A stretch of 64,000 bases of DNA from RYN-122 sp963761655. GTDB lineage: Bacteria > Actinomycetota > Actinomycetes > Mycobacteriales > SCTD01. Within the stretch, counting starts at the first letter, position 1; each line of letters begins with the position of its first letter. The stretch lies in the NCBI GenBank assembly GCA_963761655.1, contig CAVXHI010000001.1:62001-126000 (forward strand). Direction: 5' to 3'. Of this stretch, positions 39,648 through 49,257 are shown in pieces. A model generated the notes under the pieces. The model saw only the letters and a program-made list of their open reading frames with translations. It made no database searches and was not told where the DNA came from. Position numbers and translations under genes: made by a program.

Positions 39648-40208
39648 TCAGCCGTAGGTGTCGCGCGGTCCCCGGCCCTGCACGCGCCGCGGGCCCTTGC
39701 GCCAGTCGGGCTGGGCCGGTCCCCGGACGACGATCTTCTCCACGACGCCGGGACCGACCTGCTCGCGCAGGGTCTTGAGGACCTGGCCGGCGAGCAGCCG
39801 CACCTGGGTGGCCCAGGCGCTGGACTCGGCGACCAGCACCAGCTCGCCGTCCACGAGGGACGCGGGCCGGCAGTGGCTGGCGAGGTCCTCGCCGACCAGC
39901 AGGTCCCACTGCTCGAGCACCCGCGCGTTGGTCGTCGTCTCCTGCCACCCCCGCTCCTCGATCAGCCGCCGGACGGCGTCCCCGAACAGCACGGGGTCGC
40001 GGGCGTCCCGGCCGGCGCCGGAGCGCAGGTCCCGGCGCAGCGCCGGTCGCTTGCGCGGGCGGCCCGGCGACAGGCCCTTCTCGGCGGCACGAGCGCGCGC
40101 CGCGGACAGGGCCGCTCGGACCAGGTCGGCGCCCTGAGGTGTTCCACGTGGAACATCCGGAGACTCCGACTCGCCTGTTCCACGTGGAACGTCGTCGTCA
40201 GCGGACAC
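39648..40208 (-). CDS. DUF721 / DciA-like protein
   Basis: This 186-residue protein has a DUF721 domain (about 85-165: WDLLVGEDLASHCRPASLVDGELVL in pieces, SSAWATQVRLLAGQVLKTL). DUF721 proteins between recF and gyrB are related to DciA, which loads or stimulates the replicative helicase in bacteria without DnaC or DnaI; that activity is inferred here. The first 27 residues twice encode VPRGT, because two parS sites lie within the 5' coding part. GTG start overlaps the recF end by 11 bases. Confidence 0.85.
   Translation of the reverse strand: MSADDDVPRGTGESESPDVPRGTPQGADLVRAALSAARARAAEKGLSPGRPRKRPALRRDLRSGAGRDARDPVLFGDAVRRLIEERGWQETTTNARVLEQWDLLVGEDLASHCRPASLVDGELVLVAESSAWATQVRLLAGQVLKTLREQVGPGVVEKIVVRGPAQPDWRKGPRRVQGRGPRDTYG
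40140..40155. promoter_or_regulatory. parS site 1
   Basis: The perfect 16-base palindrome TGTTCCACGTGGAACA matches the ParB-binding parS consensus family of actinobacteria. It lies in the 5' coding part of the DUF721 gene, about 12 kb from parAB and about 5 kb from oriC. Confidence 0.9.
40176..40191. promoter_or_regulatory. parS site 2
   Basis: The 14-base palindromic core GTTCCACGTGGAAC at 40177-40190 is identical to that of site 1, with one mismatch at the outer position. The centres of the two sites are 36 bases apart, a multiple of three, so both encode the same peptide VPRGT in frame. Confidence 0.9.
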
Positions 40209-41325
40209 GCGTGACCGTCCCCCCGTGCACGTCGTACCGGCCGCCCACCAGGGCTTCGGGCACGTCTGCGGCGACGGCCGCCGTCACCAGCACCTGCTCG
40301 GCCCCCGACACCAGCTCCGCCAGCCGCTCGCGCCGCCCGACGTCGAGCTCGGCGAAGACGTCGTCGAGCACGAGGACGGGCTCGGCCCCGGGCCCGTCGG
40401 CGGTGAGCAGCTGCCAGGACGCCAGCCGCAGGGCCAGCGCGAAGGACCACGACTCCCCGTGCGACGCGTACCCCCGCACGGGGAGCTCCCCGAGCGTGAG
40501 CAGCAGCTCGTCCCGGTGCGGCCCCACCAGGGACACCCCGCGCTCGACCTCCTGGGGGCGGACCCGGGCCAGCTCGCTCAGCAGGGCCGCCTCCAGCAGG
40601 TCCCGCCCGTCCGGCAGCGCGTCCGCGAGCGACGCCCGGTAGGCGAGCCCGGTCGCGCCCTGCCCGGCCGAGACCTGCTCATAGGCGACGGACACCAGCG
40701 GCCGCAGGTCCTCCACCAGGGCGAGCCGGGCCGCGAGCAGCTCGGCCCCGGCCCGGGCGAGGTGGCTGTCCCAGACGTCGAGGGTCCGCATGTCGCCCCC
40801 GCCCGACCGCCGCGCCAGGAACGCCGTCTTGAGCAGGGCGTTCCGCTGCTTGAGGACCCGCTCGTAGTCGGCCCGCACGCCGGCGAACCGCGGCGCGCGC
40901 AGGACCAGCAGGTCGTCCAGGAAGCGGCGCCGCTCACCCGGGTCGCCCCGGACCAGGGACAGGTCCTCCGGCGCGAACAGGACCGTGCGCAGCAGCCCGA
41001 GGACCTCCTTGGCCCGGGGGACCGGCCCGCGGTTCACCCGGGCCCGGTTGGCCTTGCCCGGGTTCAGCTCGAGCTCGACCAGGGTGCTGCGCCCGTCCCG
41101 CTCGACCCGGGCACGCACCACCGCACGCTCCGCCCCCGCCCGCACCAGCGGTGCGTCCGCGCTGACCCGGTGCGAGCCGAGGGTGGCGACGTAGCCGAGC
41201 GCCTCGACGAGGTTCGTCTTGCCCTGCCCGTTGCTCCCCACCAGCGCGGTGCTGCCGGGGGAGAGCTCGACGTCGGCCTGCGCCCAGGAACGGAAGTCGG
41301 TGACGGACAGGTGCGAGACGTGCAC
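40198..41325 (-). CDS. recF: DNA replication/repair protein RecF
   Basis: This 375-residue SMC-like ATPase has Walker A in GSNGQGKTNLVEAL and Walker B in VLVLDDVFAELD, with the family start HVSHLSVTDFRSWAQ. RecF helps load RecA onto gapped DNA. GTG start. It lies in the conserved dnaN-gnd-recF-DUF721-gyrB order and is spaced three bases from gnd, so it is probably in the same transcript. Confidence 0.96.
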   Translation of the reverse strand: MHVSHLSVTDFRSWAQADVELSPGSTALVGSNGQGKTNLVEALGYVATLGSHRVSADAPLVRAGAERAVVRARVERDGRSTLVELELNPGKANRARVNRGPVPRAKEVLGLLRTVLFAPEDLSLVRGDPGERRRFLDDLLVLRAPRFAGVRADYERVLKQRNALLKTAFLARRSGGGDMRTLDVWDSHLARAGAELLAARLALVEDLRPLVSVAYEQVSAGQGATGLAYRASLADALPDGRDLLEAALLSELARVRPQEVERGVSLVGPHRDELLLTLGELPVRGYASHGESWSFALALRLASWQLLTADGPGAEPVLVLDDVFAELDVGRRERLAELVSGAEQVLVTAAVAADVPEALVGGRYDVHGGTVTRVR

Positions 41326-41328
41326 GGG

Positions 41329-42306
<978 letters not shown>

Positions 42307-42352
42307 GTGCGCCTGCCTCTCGTCGTCCCTCGTGGATGCGTGCACCGAGCGC

Positions 42353-44041
42353 CTACCCCGTCCGGGCCCCCTCGGCCCGCAGCCGCAGCCCGGACAGCAG
42401 CAGCTGGGCAGCCAGCGCCGCCCCGACGCCCTCGCCGGCCCGCAGCCGGAGGTCGAGCAGCGGCTCGAGCCCGAGCCGTCCGAGGACCGCCCCGGCCGCG
42501 CGCTCGTTGCTCCGCTGCCCCGCGACCAGCGACGCCGCCACCGCCGGCTCGGTCTCGAGGGCGAGCAGCGCGCAGACGCCGGTGGCCAGGCCGTCCAGCA
42601 CCACGAGCCCGCCCGCGCCCGCCACGCCGAGGACGACGCCGGTCAGCAGGGCCAGCTCCGGTCCGCCCAGCACGGCGAGGCGCTCGGCGGGGTCGGCGGA
42701 ACGCTCGCGGGAGGACCAGCGGGCGAGGGCGGCCGTGACGACCTGCCGCTTGCGGTCGAGCATCGCGCTGTCCGCCCCCGACCCGAGCCCGACGACGTCG
42801 TCCGCGGTCTGCCCCAGCAGCGACGCCGCGAGGGCGGCGGCCACCGTCGTGTTGCCGGTGCCCACCTCGCCCAGCGCGACGACGCCCTCCGGAGCGAGCA
42901 GCGCCCCGAGGGCCCGGCCCTGGTCCAGCAGGGCGCGCGCGTCCGCGAGCGTGAGCGGGTCGGTCTGCTGCAGGTCGCCTGACGTCGTCCCGGCGTCGAC
43001 GACGTGCAGCGCCAGCCCGGCCGCCCGCGCCGAGACCGCTCCGAGCGAGCTCCCCGCGCGGCTGGCCACCAGGACGTCCTCGGTGGCGCTCGCCGGGTAG
43101 GCGCTCACACCGTGCGCCACGACGCCGTGCCGGCCGACGGCGAGCACCAGGGAGCCCGTCCCGGACACGCCGAGGGCAAGCGCCCGGTCGACCGCCCGGT
43201 CCAGGACCCCCAGCGACGACGGCGGCGTCAGCAGGACGTCGGAGCTGTCGCGCGCCGCCACGACGGCGGGCGGCGCCGGGGCGCGCAACCGCGACACGGG
43301 CGCCGCGGGGGCGTCGTCGTCCGGCCAGCGGTCGTGCAGGACGACGTCGGACAGCGGCGCGCGGCGCGACCAGCCGGCCCGCTCGAGGCCGGGCGCGGGG
43401 TTGCGCTCGTCGGGCCAGCCGAGGCACAGCCAGCCGAGCGTGACGACCCCCTCGGGCAGGTGCAGCAGGGCGGCGAGCTCCTCGGGGTCGAACAGGGTGA
43501 CCCAGCCCAGGCCCAGCCCCTCCGCCCGGGCGGTCAGCCACATGTTCTGGATGGCGCAGGCGCAGGACCAGACGTCGCTGTCGGGGAAGGTCGCCCGGCC
43601 CAGGACCCCGGCCGCGGCGGTGCGCCGGTCGCAGCACACGACGACGCCCACCGGGGCCTCGCGGATGCCCTCGAGCTGCAGGGCGAGCAGCTGCCGGGCG
43701 GCGTCGGGGTCCATGCCCCCGGCCTGGGCCAGCCGGGCCCGGTCCGCCATCACCGCAGCGCGTTCCCGCAGGTCAGGGGCGGTGACGACGACGAACCGCC
43801 ACGGCTGGGAGTGCCCCACCGACGGCGCCTCGTGGCCGGACCGGAGCACCCGGTCGAGGACGTCGTCGGGGACGGGGTCGGGCCGGTACCGGCGGACGTC
43901 GCGGCGGGCACCGACCACCTCGCGCAGCGCGTCCTGCACGGCCGGCCCCAAGGACCACGCGGTCGGGTCCTGCGCCCGCTCGGCAGCGCTCGACCGGTCA
44001 CCGACGAGCGGGACCGGGCGGGCGAACACGGGCGGGTGCAC
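42353..44041 (-). CDS. fused BluB-CobT: DMB synthase plus nicotinate-nucleotide:DMB phosphoribosyltransferase
   Basis: The N-terminal half (about 25-245) is a BluB-like nitroreductase-fold domain with RRDVRRYRPDPVPDDVL, APSVGHSQPWRFVVV and WSCACAIQNMWLTARAEGLGLGW in pieces. BluB makes 5,6-dimethylbenzimidazole from FMN. The C-terminal half (about 275-562) is CobT, with GEVGTGNTTVAAAL, GLGSGADSAMLDRKRQVV, VLDGLATGVCALLAL, and the general-base Glu in LRLRAGEGVGAAL. CobT activates that base for attachment as the lower ligand of vitamin B12. One polypeptide would therefore do two successive steps. GTG at 44041 is six bases after the dnaN stop; a GTG at 44029 is possible. No cobalamin riboswitch is seen. 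Confidence 0.88.
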   Translation of the reverse strand: MHPPVFARPVPLVGDRSSAAERAQDPTAWSLGPAVQDALREVVGARRDVRRYRPDPVPDDVLDRVLRSGHEAPSVGHSQPWRFVVVTAPDLRERAAVMADRARLAQAGGMDPDAARQLLALQLEGIREAPVGVVVCCDRRTAAAGVLGRATFPDSDVWSCACAIQNMWLTARAEGLGLGWVTLFDPEELAALLHLPEGVVTLGWLCLGWPDERNPAPGLERAGWSRRAPLSDVVLHDRWPDDDAPAAPVSRLRAPAPPAVVAARDSSDVLLTPPSSLGVLDRAVDRALALGVSGTGSLVLAVGRHGVVAHGVSAYPASATEDVLVASRAGSSLGAVSARAAGLALHVVDAGTTSGDLQQTDPLTLADARALLDQGRALGALLAPEGVVALGEVGTGNTTVAAALAASLLGQTADDVVGLGSGADSAMLDRKRQVVTAALARWSSRERSADPAERLAVLGGPELALLTGVVLGVAGAGGLVVLDGLATGVCALLALETEPAVAASLVAGQRSNERAAGAVLGRLGLEPLLDLRLRAGEGVGAALAAQLLLSGLRLRAEGARTG

Positions 44042-44046
44042 GGGGC

Positions 44047-45192
44047 TCAGCCCGACAGGCGGACGGGCATGAGCAGGTACCGGTAGGCGGCCTGCTCCTC
44101 GGTCTGCTTGCCCCCGGTCAGCACGGCCGGGCGGGACGGCGCCACGAACGACAGCGTCGTCGTCTCGCTGTCGACGGCGGACAGCCCGTCGAGCAGGTAG
44201 CCCGGGTTGAAGGCGATCGACATCGGCTCGCCCTCCCACGTGCAGTCGAGCCGCTCGGAGGCCTGGGCGTCGTCCTGTCCACCGGCCTCGAGCACGACGC
44301 CGTCGGCGCTGAACGACAGCCGCACGACCGGGGCGTTCCGGGCGGCGACGACGCTGACGAGCTGGACCCGCTTGACGGCCTCGACGAACGGGGCGGTGGC
44401 GACCTCCGCGGCCGCCGCGGACGTGTCGGGCAGCAGGGCCCGGTACTTCGGGAACTCGCCGTCGATCAGCCGCGTGGTGGTGCGCCGTCCGGCGCCCTCG
44501 AAGCCGATCATGCCCTCGCCCGCCGAGCCGGACGACAGCGCGAGCGTGACCTCGGGGCCGCCGGTGAGCGCGCGAGCGGTGTCGGCCAGCGTCTTGGCCG
44601 GGACCAGGGCCACCTGCGAGACGCCGCTGTCGGTGGGCTGCCACGGGAGCGTGCGGACGGCGAGGCGGTAGCGGTCGGTCGCGGCCAGCGTCAGCTGGTC
44701 GCCCTCGATCTCGACGCGGACACCCGTGAGCTGGGGGAGCGTGTCGACCCGCCCGGCGGCGACGGCGACCTGCGCGACGGCGGCCGCGAAGACGTCGCTC
44801 TCGAGCGAGCCCGCCGTCGTGGGCATCGCGGGCAGCGCCGGGTAGTCGTCGACCTGCAGCGTCGGGAGCGTGAACCGGGCCGGGCCGCACGTGAGGACCA
44901 CCCGGCCGGCGTCGAGCTTGAGCTGCACCGGCGCGGCGGGCAGCGACCGGACGATGTCCGACAGCAGCCGACCGGGGACCAGGACCCGGCCCTCCTCGTC
45001 GACGGCGGCGTCGACGACGGTCCGCGAGCTCATCTCGTAGTCGAACCCGCTGACGGCCAGCGAGCCGCCGCCCTCGCGGGTGGCCTCGAGGAGCAGCCCG
45101 AGCAGCACCTGGACGGGAGGCCGGGCCGGCAGGGAGCGGGCGCCCCAGACGACGGCGTCGACGAGCGCGTCGCGCTCGACCCTCAGCTCCAT
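44047..45192 (-). CDS. dnaN: DNA polymerase III sliding clamp (beta subunit)
   Basis: This 381-residue protein has the three-domain clamp layout, starting ELRVERDALVDAVVWGARSLP and ending AAYRYLLMPVRLSG, with TLPQLTGVRVEIEGDQLTLAATDRYRLA in pieces in the second domain. It forms the ring that tethers the replicative polymerase. ATG start. It follows dnaA across the oriC gap. Confidence 0.98.
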   Translation of the reverse strand: MELRVERDALVDAVVWGARSLPARPPVQVLLGLLLEATREGGGSLAVSGFDYEMSSRTVVDAAVDEEGRVLVPGRLLSDIVRSLPAAPVQLKLDAGRVVLTCGPARFTLPTLQVDDYPALPAMPTTAGSLESDVFAAAVAQVAVAAGRVDTLPQLTGVRVEIEGDQLTLAATDRYRLAVRTLPWQPTDSGVSQVALVPAKTLADTARALTGGPEVTLALSSGSAGEGMIGFEGAGRRTTTRLIDGEFPKYRALLPDTSAAAAEVATAPFVEAVKRVQLVSVVAARNAPVVRLSFSADGVVLEAGGQDDAQASERLDCTWEGEPMSIAFNPGYLLDGLSAVDSETTTLSFVAPSRPAVLTGGKQTEEQAAYRYLLMPVRLSG

Positions 45193-45526
45193 GGGTGCGT
45201 GTCCTTCGTCGTCGTCGTGGCGGGCCTGTGAGCCTGCCAGAGCGGGAGGTCCACAGGTCGGGCGCTCCCGTACTCGTCCTTGTCGTTCGGGGAGGAGATC
45301 AGTGTCGTAGGCGTACTAGGGGGCTGCGAGGCTGTGGACCGGGACCTGTCCGTGCAGGTCAGCCGGGGTGTCGACCTGTGCGGGCCGTGTGGACGCCCAC
45401 CCCCGTCGGCGGTGGACGGACGTGGACGACGAGGCGACCGTCCGGCGTCGTCCACCGGTCGAGGGCGGATCGTCCACGGCTGTCCACAGCTGCGTCCCCA
45501 GGCTGTGTGCGACGTCGGGAGCGACA
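45193..45526. other. oriC: oriC region between dnaN and dnaA
   Basis: This 334-base non-coding gap holds a cluster of DnaA boxes. Core-match boxes are at 45247-45255, 45333-45341 (reverse), 45388-45396 (reverse) and 45480-45488. Weaker ones with a changed last base are at 45411, 45421, 45448 and 45470. A relatively AT-rich stretch (about 45270-45325) could be the unwinding region. Actinobacterial origins lie between dnaA and dnaN, and the divergent gene arms agree with this location. Confidence 0.9.
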
Positions 45527-47029
45527 TCAGCCCCTCGACCGGGTCTTGATCCGGTTGGTCAGCTCGGCGACCTGGTTGTACGTCGCCCGCCTCTCGGCCA
45601 TCTGCCCGCGGATCTTGCGGTCGGCGTGGATGACGGTCGTGTGGTCGCGCCCGCCGAACATCTGGCCGATCTTGGGCAGCGAGAGGTCGGTGAGCTCCCG
45701 GCACAGGTACATCGCGATCTGCCGGGCGCCGACCAGCACGCGGGACCGGGAGGAGCCGCAGAGGTCCTCCAGCGTCAGCCCGAAGTACTCCGCCGTCGCG
45801 GCCATGATCGTGGCGCCGGTGATCTCCGGGCCGCCCTCGGCCGGGATGAGGTCCTTGAGCACGATCTCGGCCAGGTTCAGGTCGACCGGCTGCCGGTTGA
45901 GGCTGGCGAACGCCGTGACCCGGATGAGCGCGCCCTCGAGCTCCCGGATGTTCGTCGAGATCTTGCTGGCGATGAACTCGAGCACGTCCGGCGGGGCGGC
46001 CAGCCGGTCCTGGGCGGCCTTCTTGCGCAGGATGGCGATGCGGGTCTCGAGGTCGGGGGGCTGGACGTCGGTGATCAGGCCCCACTCGAAGCGCGTCCGG
46101 AGCCGGTCCTCCAGCGTCGCCAGCTGCTTCGGCGGCCGGTCGGAGGTGATGACGATCTGCTTCGAGGCGTTGTGGAGCGTGTTGAAGGTGTGGAAGAACT
46201 CCTCCTGCGTCCGTTCCTTGTTCTCGAGGAACTGGATGTCGTCGACGAGCAGGACGTCGACGTCGCGGTAGCGGCGCTGGAAGGCCTGGGCCTTGTCGTC
46301 GCGCAGGCTGTTGATGAAGTCGTTCGTGAACTCCTCGGAGCTCACGTAGCGCACGCGCGCCCCCACGAAGAGGTTCTGCGCGTAGTGGCCGACGGCGTGC
46401 AGCAGGTGGGTCTTGCCGAGGCCGCTCTCGCCGTAGACGAACAGCGGGTTGTACGCCTTGGCCGGCGCCTCCGCGACCGCGACCGACGCCGCGTGGGCGA
46501 ACCGGTTGCTCGCCCCGATGACGAAGGTCTCGAACGTGTACTTCGGGTTCAGCCTGGCCGGCTCGACCGGTTCCCCGCGGCTCCCGCCGCCGAACGTGTC
46601 GCCCGCGCGGTCGCGGCCGGTGCCGGGCAGCGCCCGGACCTGGGCCAGCGGGCGCTCGTCCTCGTCGTCCAGCGCCTCCACCGGCGCGACCGTGCGGCCG
46701 GCGCCGTCGCGGTCCGGGCCGGGGCCCTGCGCCTCCTCGGCCGGCTCGGCCGGCGGCTGCACCGTGACGGCGACCTGCACGGGGCGGCCGAAGGCCTCCG
46801 ACAGGGCGGAGGCGATCACCGGGCGCAGCCGGCTGTCCAGGACGTCCTTGGCGAACTCGTTCGGTGCGGCGAGCAGGACGGTGTCCTCGACCAGGCCCAG
46901 CGGGCGGGTCAGCCCGACCCACGCGCGGTGCTGGGCGGACAGCGTGCCGTCGCCGAGCGCCTCGACCGTCGTCCGCCAGAGCTGCTCGAGGGGGACGGGC
47001 GTCTCGCCGGGCGGGGGCAGGTCGGTCAC
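45527..47029 (-). CDS. dnaA: chromosomal replication initiator DnaA
   Basis: This 500-residue protein has an N-terminal DnaB-interaction domain (about 1-90), an acidic Pro/Gly linker (about 95-155), the AAA+ domain with Walker A GESGLGKTHL, Walker B VLLVDDIQFLE and sensor motifs, and the DNA-binding domain with the signature FGGRDHTTVIHADRK. It binds DnaA boxes and opens oriC. The GTG start at 47029 gives the usual VTDLP-type N-terminus. DnaA boxes upstream suggest self-regulation. Confidence 0.98.
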   Translation of the reverse strand: MTDLPPPGETPVPLEQLWRTTVEALGDGTLSAQHRAWVGLTRPLGLVEDTVLLAAPNEFAKDVLDSRLRPVIASALSEAFGRPVQVAVTVQPPAEPAEEAQGPGPDRDGAGRTVAPVEALDDEDERPLAQVRALPGTGRDRAGDTFGGGSRGEPVEPARLNPKYTFETFVIGASNRFAHAASVAVAEAPAKAYNPLFVYGESGLGKTHLLHAVGHYAQNLFVGARVRYVSSEEFTNDFINSLRDDKAQAFQRRYRDVDVLLVDDIQFLENKERTQEEFFHTFNTLHNASKQIVITSDRPPKQLATLEDRLRTRFEWGLITDVQPPDLETRIAILRKKAAQDRLAAPPDVLEFIASKISTNIRELEGALIRVTAFASLNRQPVDLNLAEIVLKDLIPAEGGPEITGATIMAATAEYFGLTLEDLCGSSRSRVLVGARQIAMYLCRELTDLSLPKIGQMFGGRDHTTVIHADRKIRGQMAERRATYNQVAELTNRIKTRSRG

Positions 47030-47072
47030 GCGGGTCCTCGGGCTCTCGTCGTCGTGCGTCGTCGCCGACCGG

Positions 47073-47105
47073 TTCTCCACACCTGCGTCCACAGTCTGTG
47101 GACAG
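47073..47105. promoter_or_regulatory. DnaA boxes upstream of dnaA
   Basis: Three box-like 9-mers occur at 47073-47081 (TTCTCCACA), 47085-47093 (GCGTCCACA) and 47097-47105 (reverse, CTGTCCACA). The last two form a palindrome centred at 47095. They lie 44-76 bases before the dnaA start, a position suited to autoregulation. The rest of the 382-base gap to rpmH (47030-47411) holds the rpmH promoter and no gene that I can support. Confidence 0.75.
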
Positions 47106-47318
47106 AGGGGTGTGCCGTGCTGGCGGCGCTCGGGACGAGCCGAGGCAGGAGCCCGGACACCGGCCGGCGAAGGCCTGGCACATCGGTGGCGGCGTGCGGC
47201 CTGCTCCTGCGAGCCGGGCTCGAGGTGCGGGTCGGTCCGGCGGGCGGACGCTAACAGCAGGCAGCAGCCGACGGCAAGGACCCGGGAGTGTCCGCGGGCG
47301 ACACCACGGAGCGCCTGT

Positions 47319-47347
47319 TTGACCCCCTCCCACCGCCCCCGTACCGT
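47319..47347 (+). promoter_or_regulatory. promoter of rpmH-rnpA operon
   Basis: A -35 hexamer TTGACC at 47319-47324 and a -10 hexamer TACCGT at 47342-47347 are separated by exactly 17 bases. The pair lies 65 bases before the rpmH start and fits a housekeeping sigma factor. Confidence 0.75.
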
Positions 47348-47411
47348 ATGGCGGTCGTGCCTCCTGTGGGGCGCTGTCCGCCCCCCGTTCCCGTCCCGTG
47401 GAGTCCCCGCC

Positions 47412-47558
47412 GTGAGCAAGCGCACCTTCCAGCCGAACAACCGCCGCCGCGCCAAGACGCACGGCTTCCGGCTGCGCATGCGTACCCGTGCGGGCCGCGC
47501 CATCCTCGCCGCCCGTCGCCGCAAGGGCCGCGAGGAGCTCAGCGCGAAGCACAGCTGA
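47412..47558 (+). CDS. rpmH: ribosomal protein bL34
   Basis: This 48-residue, highly basic protein begins SKRTFQPNNRRRAKTHGF and ends ARRRKGREELSAKHS, the standard L34 sequence of the large ribosomal subunit. GTG start. It heads the operon divergent from dnaA. Confidence 0.97.
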   Translation: MSKRTFQPNNRRRAKTHGFRLRMRTRAGRAILAARRRKGREELSAKHS

Positions 47559-47608
47559 CCCGCAGCTGACCCGTCGTCCCTGAGGTCCGACCTGCCCCGG
47601 GAGGGCGC

Positions 47609-47959
47609 GTGCTGCCGCCCGAGCGCCGGCTCGTCCGCCGCACCGACTTCACCGAGGTCGTGCGACGCGGACGGCGTGCGGGACGACCGCTGCTGACCGT
47701 GCACCTGTCGCCCCCTCCGGAGGAGCAGGCGCCGTCCGGCCCGGCCCGGGCCGGGCTGGTGGTCAGCAAGGCCGTCGGCGGCTCGGTCGTCCGCAGCCGG
47801 GTCAGCCGCCGGCTGCGGCACCTCCTGCGCGACCGCCTCCCCGGTCTGCCGGACGGGACCCGCGTCGTCGTCCGGGCGGCCCCGCCCGCGGCCGGCGCCG
47901 ACAGCGCCGCGCTCGGCCGCGACCTCGACGCCGCCCTCGCCCGGGCCGGTCGCCGGTGA
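47609..47959 (+). CDS. rnpA: ribonuclease P protein component
   Basis: This 116-residue protein has LVRRTDFTEVVRRGRRAG and the RNR-like motif in VVRSRVSRRLRHLLRD. It assists the RNase P RNA in maturing tRNA 5' ends. GTG start; its stop overlaps yidD (GTGA). Position after rpmH is conserved. Confidence 0.95.
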   Translation: MLPPERRLVRRTDFTEVVRRGRRAGRPLLTVHLSPPPEEQAPSGPARAGLVVSKAVGGSVVRSRVSRRLRHLLRDRLPGLPDGTRVVVRAAPPAAGADSAALGRDLDAALARAGRR

Positions 47960-48264
47960 GCCCGCCCGCCCGGTTCCTCCTGCTGCTGGTCACCGCCTAC
48001 CGGCAGGGCGTCTCGCCGCTGCTCGGGCCGCGCTGCCGGTTCCTCCCCAGCTGCAGCGCCTACGCCGCGGAGGCGCTGCAGGTGCACGGTGCGCTGCGCG
48101 GCAGCTGGCTGAGCCTGCGCCGGCTGCTCCGTTGCCACCCGTTCCACCCGGGGGGTTCCGACCCCGTCCCGGCTCTCGACCACACGCTCGCGGCCCCGGT
48201 CGGCGACGATGTACCCGTGAGCCGCTCCGTCCGACCTGCTCCTCGACCCGGCCCTGGAGGCTGA
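47956..48264 (+). CDS. yidD: membrane protein insertion efficiency factor YidD
   Basis: This 102-residue protein has the YidD core: TAYRQGVSPLLGPRCRFLPSCS in pieces, YAAEALQVHGALRGSWL and LLRCHPFHPGGSDPVP with the conserved Cys residues. It is a peripheral membrane protein that aids YidC. The C-terminal 25 residues are a non-conserved extension. GTG start overlapping rnpA. Confidence 0.93.
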   Translation: MSPPARFLLLLVTAYRQGVSPLLGPRCRFLPSCSAYAAEALQVHGALRGSWLSLRRLLRCHPFHPGGSDPVPALDHTLAAPVGDDVPVSRSVRPAPRPGPGG

Positions 48265-48266
48265 CG

Positions 48267-49211
48267 ATGTTCGACTTCCTGGCGGGTCCCGTCGGTCTCG
48301 TGCTGCGCACGATCCACAGCCTGCTCACCTCGGCGGGCCTGCCGTCCGGCAGCGGCCTGGCGTGGGGCCTGTCGATCGTCCTGCTGACGATGACGGTGCG
48401 CTCCCTGCTGTTCCCGCTGTTCGTCAAGCAGATCAAGAGCCAGCGGCGCATGCAGGAGATCGCGCCGAAGGTCAAGGAGCTGCAGAAGCTCCACAAGGGC
48501 GACCGCGAGACGCTCAACACCGAGATGATGAAGCTGTACAAGGACCACGGCGCGAACCCGATCTCGGGGTGCCTGCCGCTGGTGCTGCAACTGCCGGTGT
48601 TCTTCGCGCTGTTCCGCGTCATGCGCGAGTTCAAGCCGGGCGCGGACGCGAAGTACTACCTGTCCGAGCGCCTGCTGACCGAGGGCGGGAAGGCCAAGAT
48701 CTTCGGCGCCCCGATCAGCGCCGCCTTCAACAGCCCCGCCTCGCTGCTCGAGGACCTCGACGCCCGGGCCGCCGTCGTCCGCGTCGTGGCGGCCATCATG
48801 GTCGTGGCGATGGGCGCGTCGACCTTCTACACGCAGAAGCAGATGATGGCGCGGGCCGGGACGGTCACGGACCCGCAGCAGGTCATGGTCCAGAAGATCA
48901 TGTTGTACGTGCTGCCGCTGTCGTTCGCCGTCTCGGGCGTCTTCTTCCCGATCGGCGTCCTCCTCTACTGGCTCACCACGAACCTGTGGTCGATGGGCCA
49001 GCAGGCCTGGGTCATCAAGCGGATGCCCCCGGTCGTGCCGGGCGGCGCGACGCCGAAGGCCAAGACGGTCGACCTCGGAAAGGCCTCGCCCGCCTCGAGC
49101 GGCGGCAGCGTCGCCGTGGTCGAGGCCCCGCCCAAGGCGCCGTCCGGCCCGTCCGGCAAGGCCGCCGGGAGCCGCAAGAACAAGAAGAAGCCGCGCGGCG
49201 GACGTCGCTGA
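48267..49211 (+). CDS. yidC: membrane protein insertase YidC
   Basis: This 314-residue protein is the short Gram-positive-type YidC with about five helices. TVRSLLFPLFVKQIKSQRRMQEI in pieces covers the first core helix with the conserved Arg, and ISGCLPLVLQLPVFFALF and FPIGVLLYWLTTNLWSMGQQ follow. The C-terminus is Lys/Arg-rich and may contact ribosomes. It inserts membrane proteins with or without SecYEG. ATG at 48267 with GGAGG upstream, two bases after yidD. Confidence 0.96.
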   Translation: MFDFLAGPVGLVLRTIHSLLTSAGLPSGSGLAWGLSIVLLTMTVRSLLFPLFVKQIKSQRRMQEIAPKVKELQKLHKGDRETLNTEMMKLYKDHGANPISGCLPLVLQLPVFFALFRVMREFKPGADAKYYLSERLLTEGGKAKIFGAPISAAFNSPASLLEDLDARAAVVRVVAAIMVVAMGASTFYTQKQMMARAGTVTDPQQVMVQKIMLYVLPLSFAVSGVFFPIGVLLYWLTTNLWSMGQQAWVIKRMPPVVPGGATPKAKTVDLGKASPASSGGSVAVVEAPPKAPSGPSGKAAGSRKNKKKPRGGRR

Positions 49212-49257
49212 CCCCCGCGCCACCAGCACCCCACCCGCACCACTCGAAGGGCCCCAC

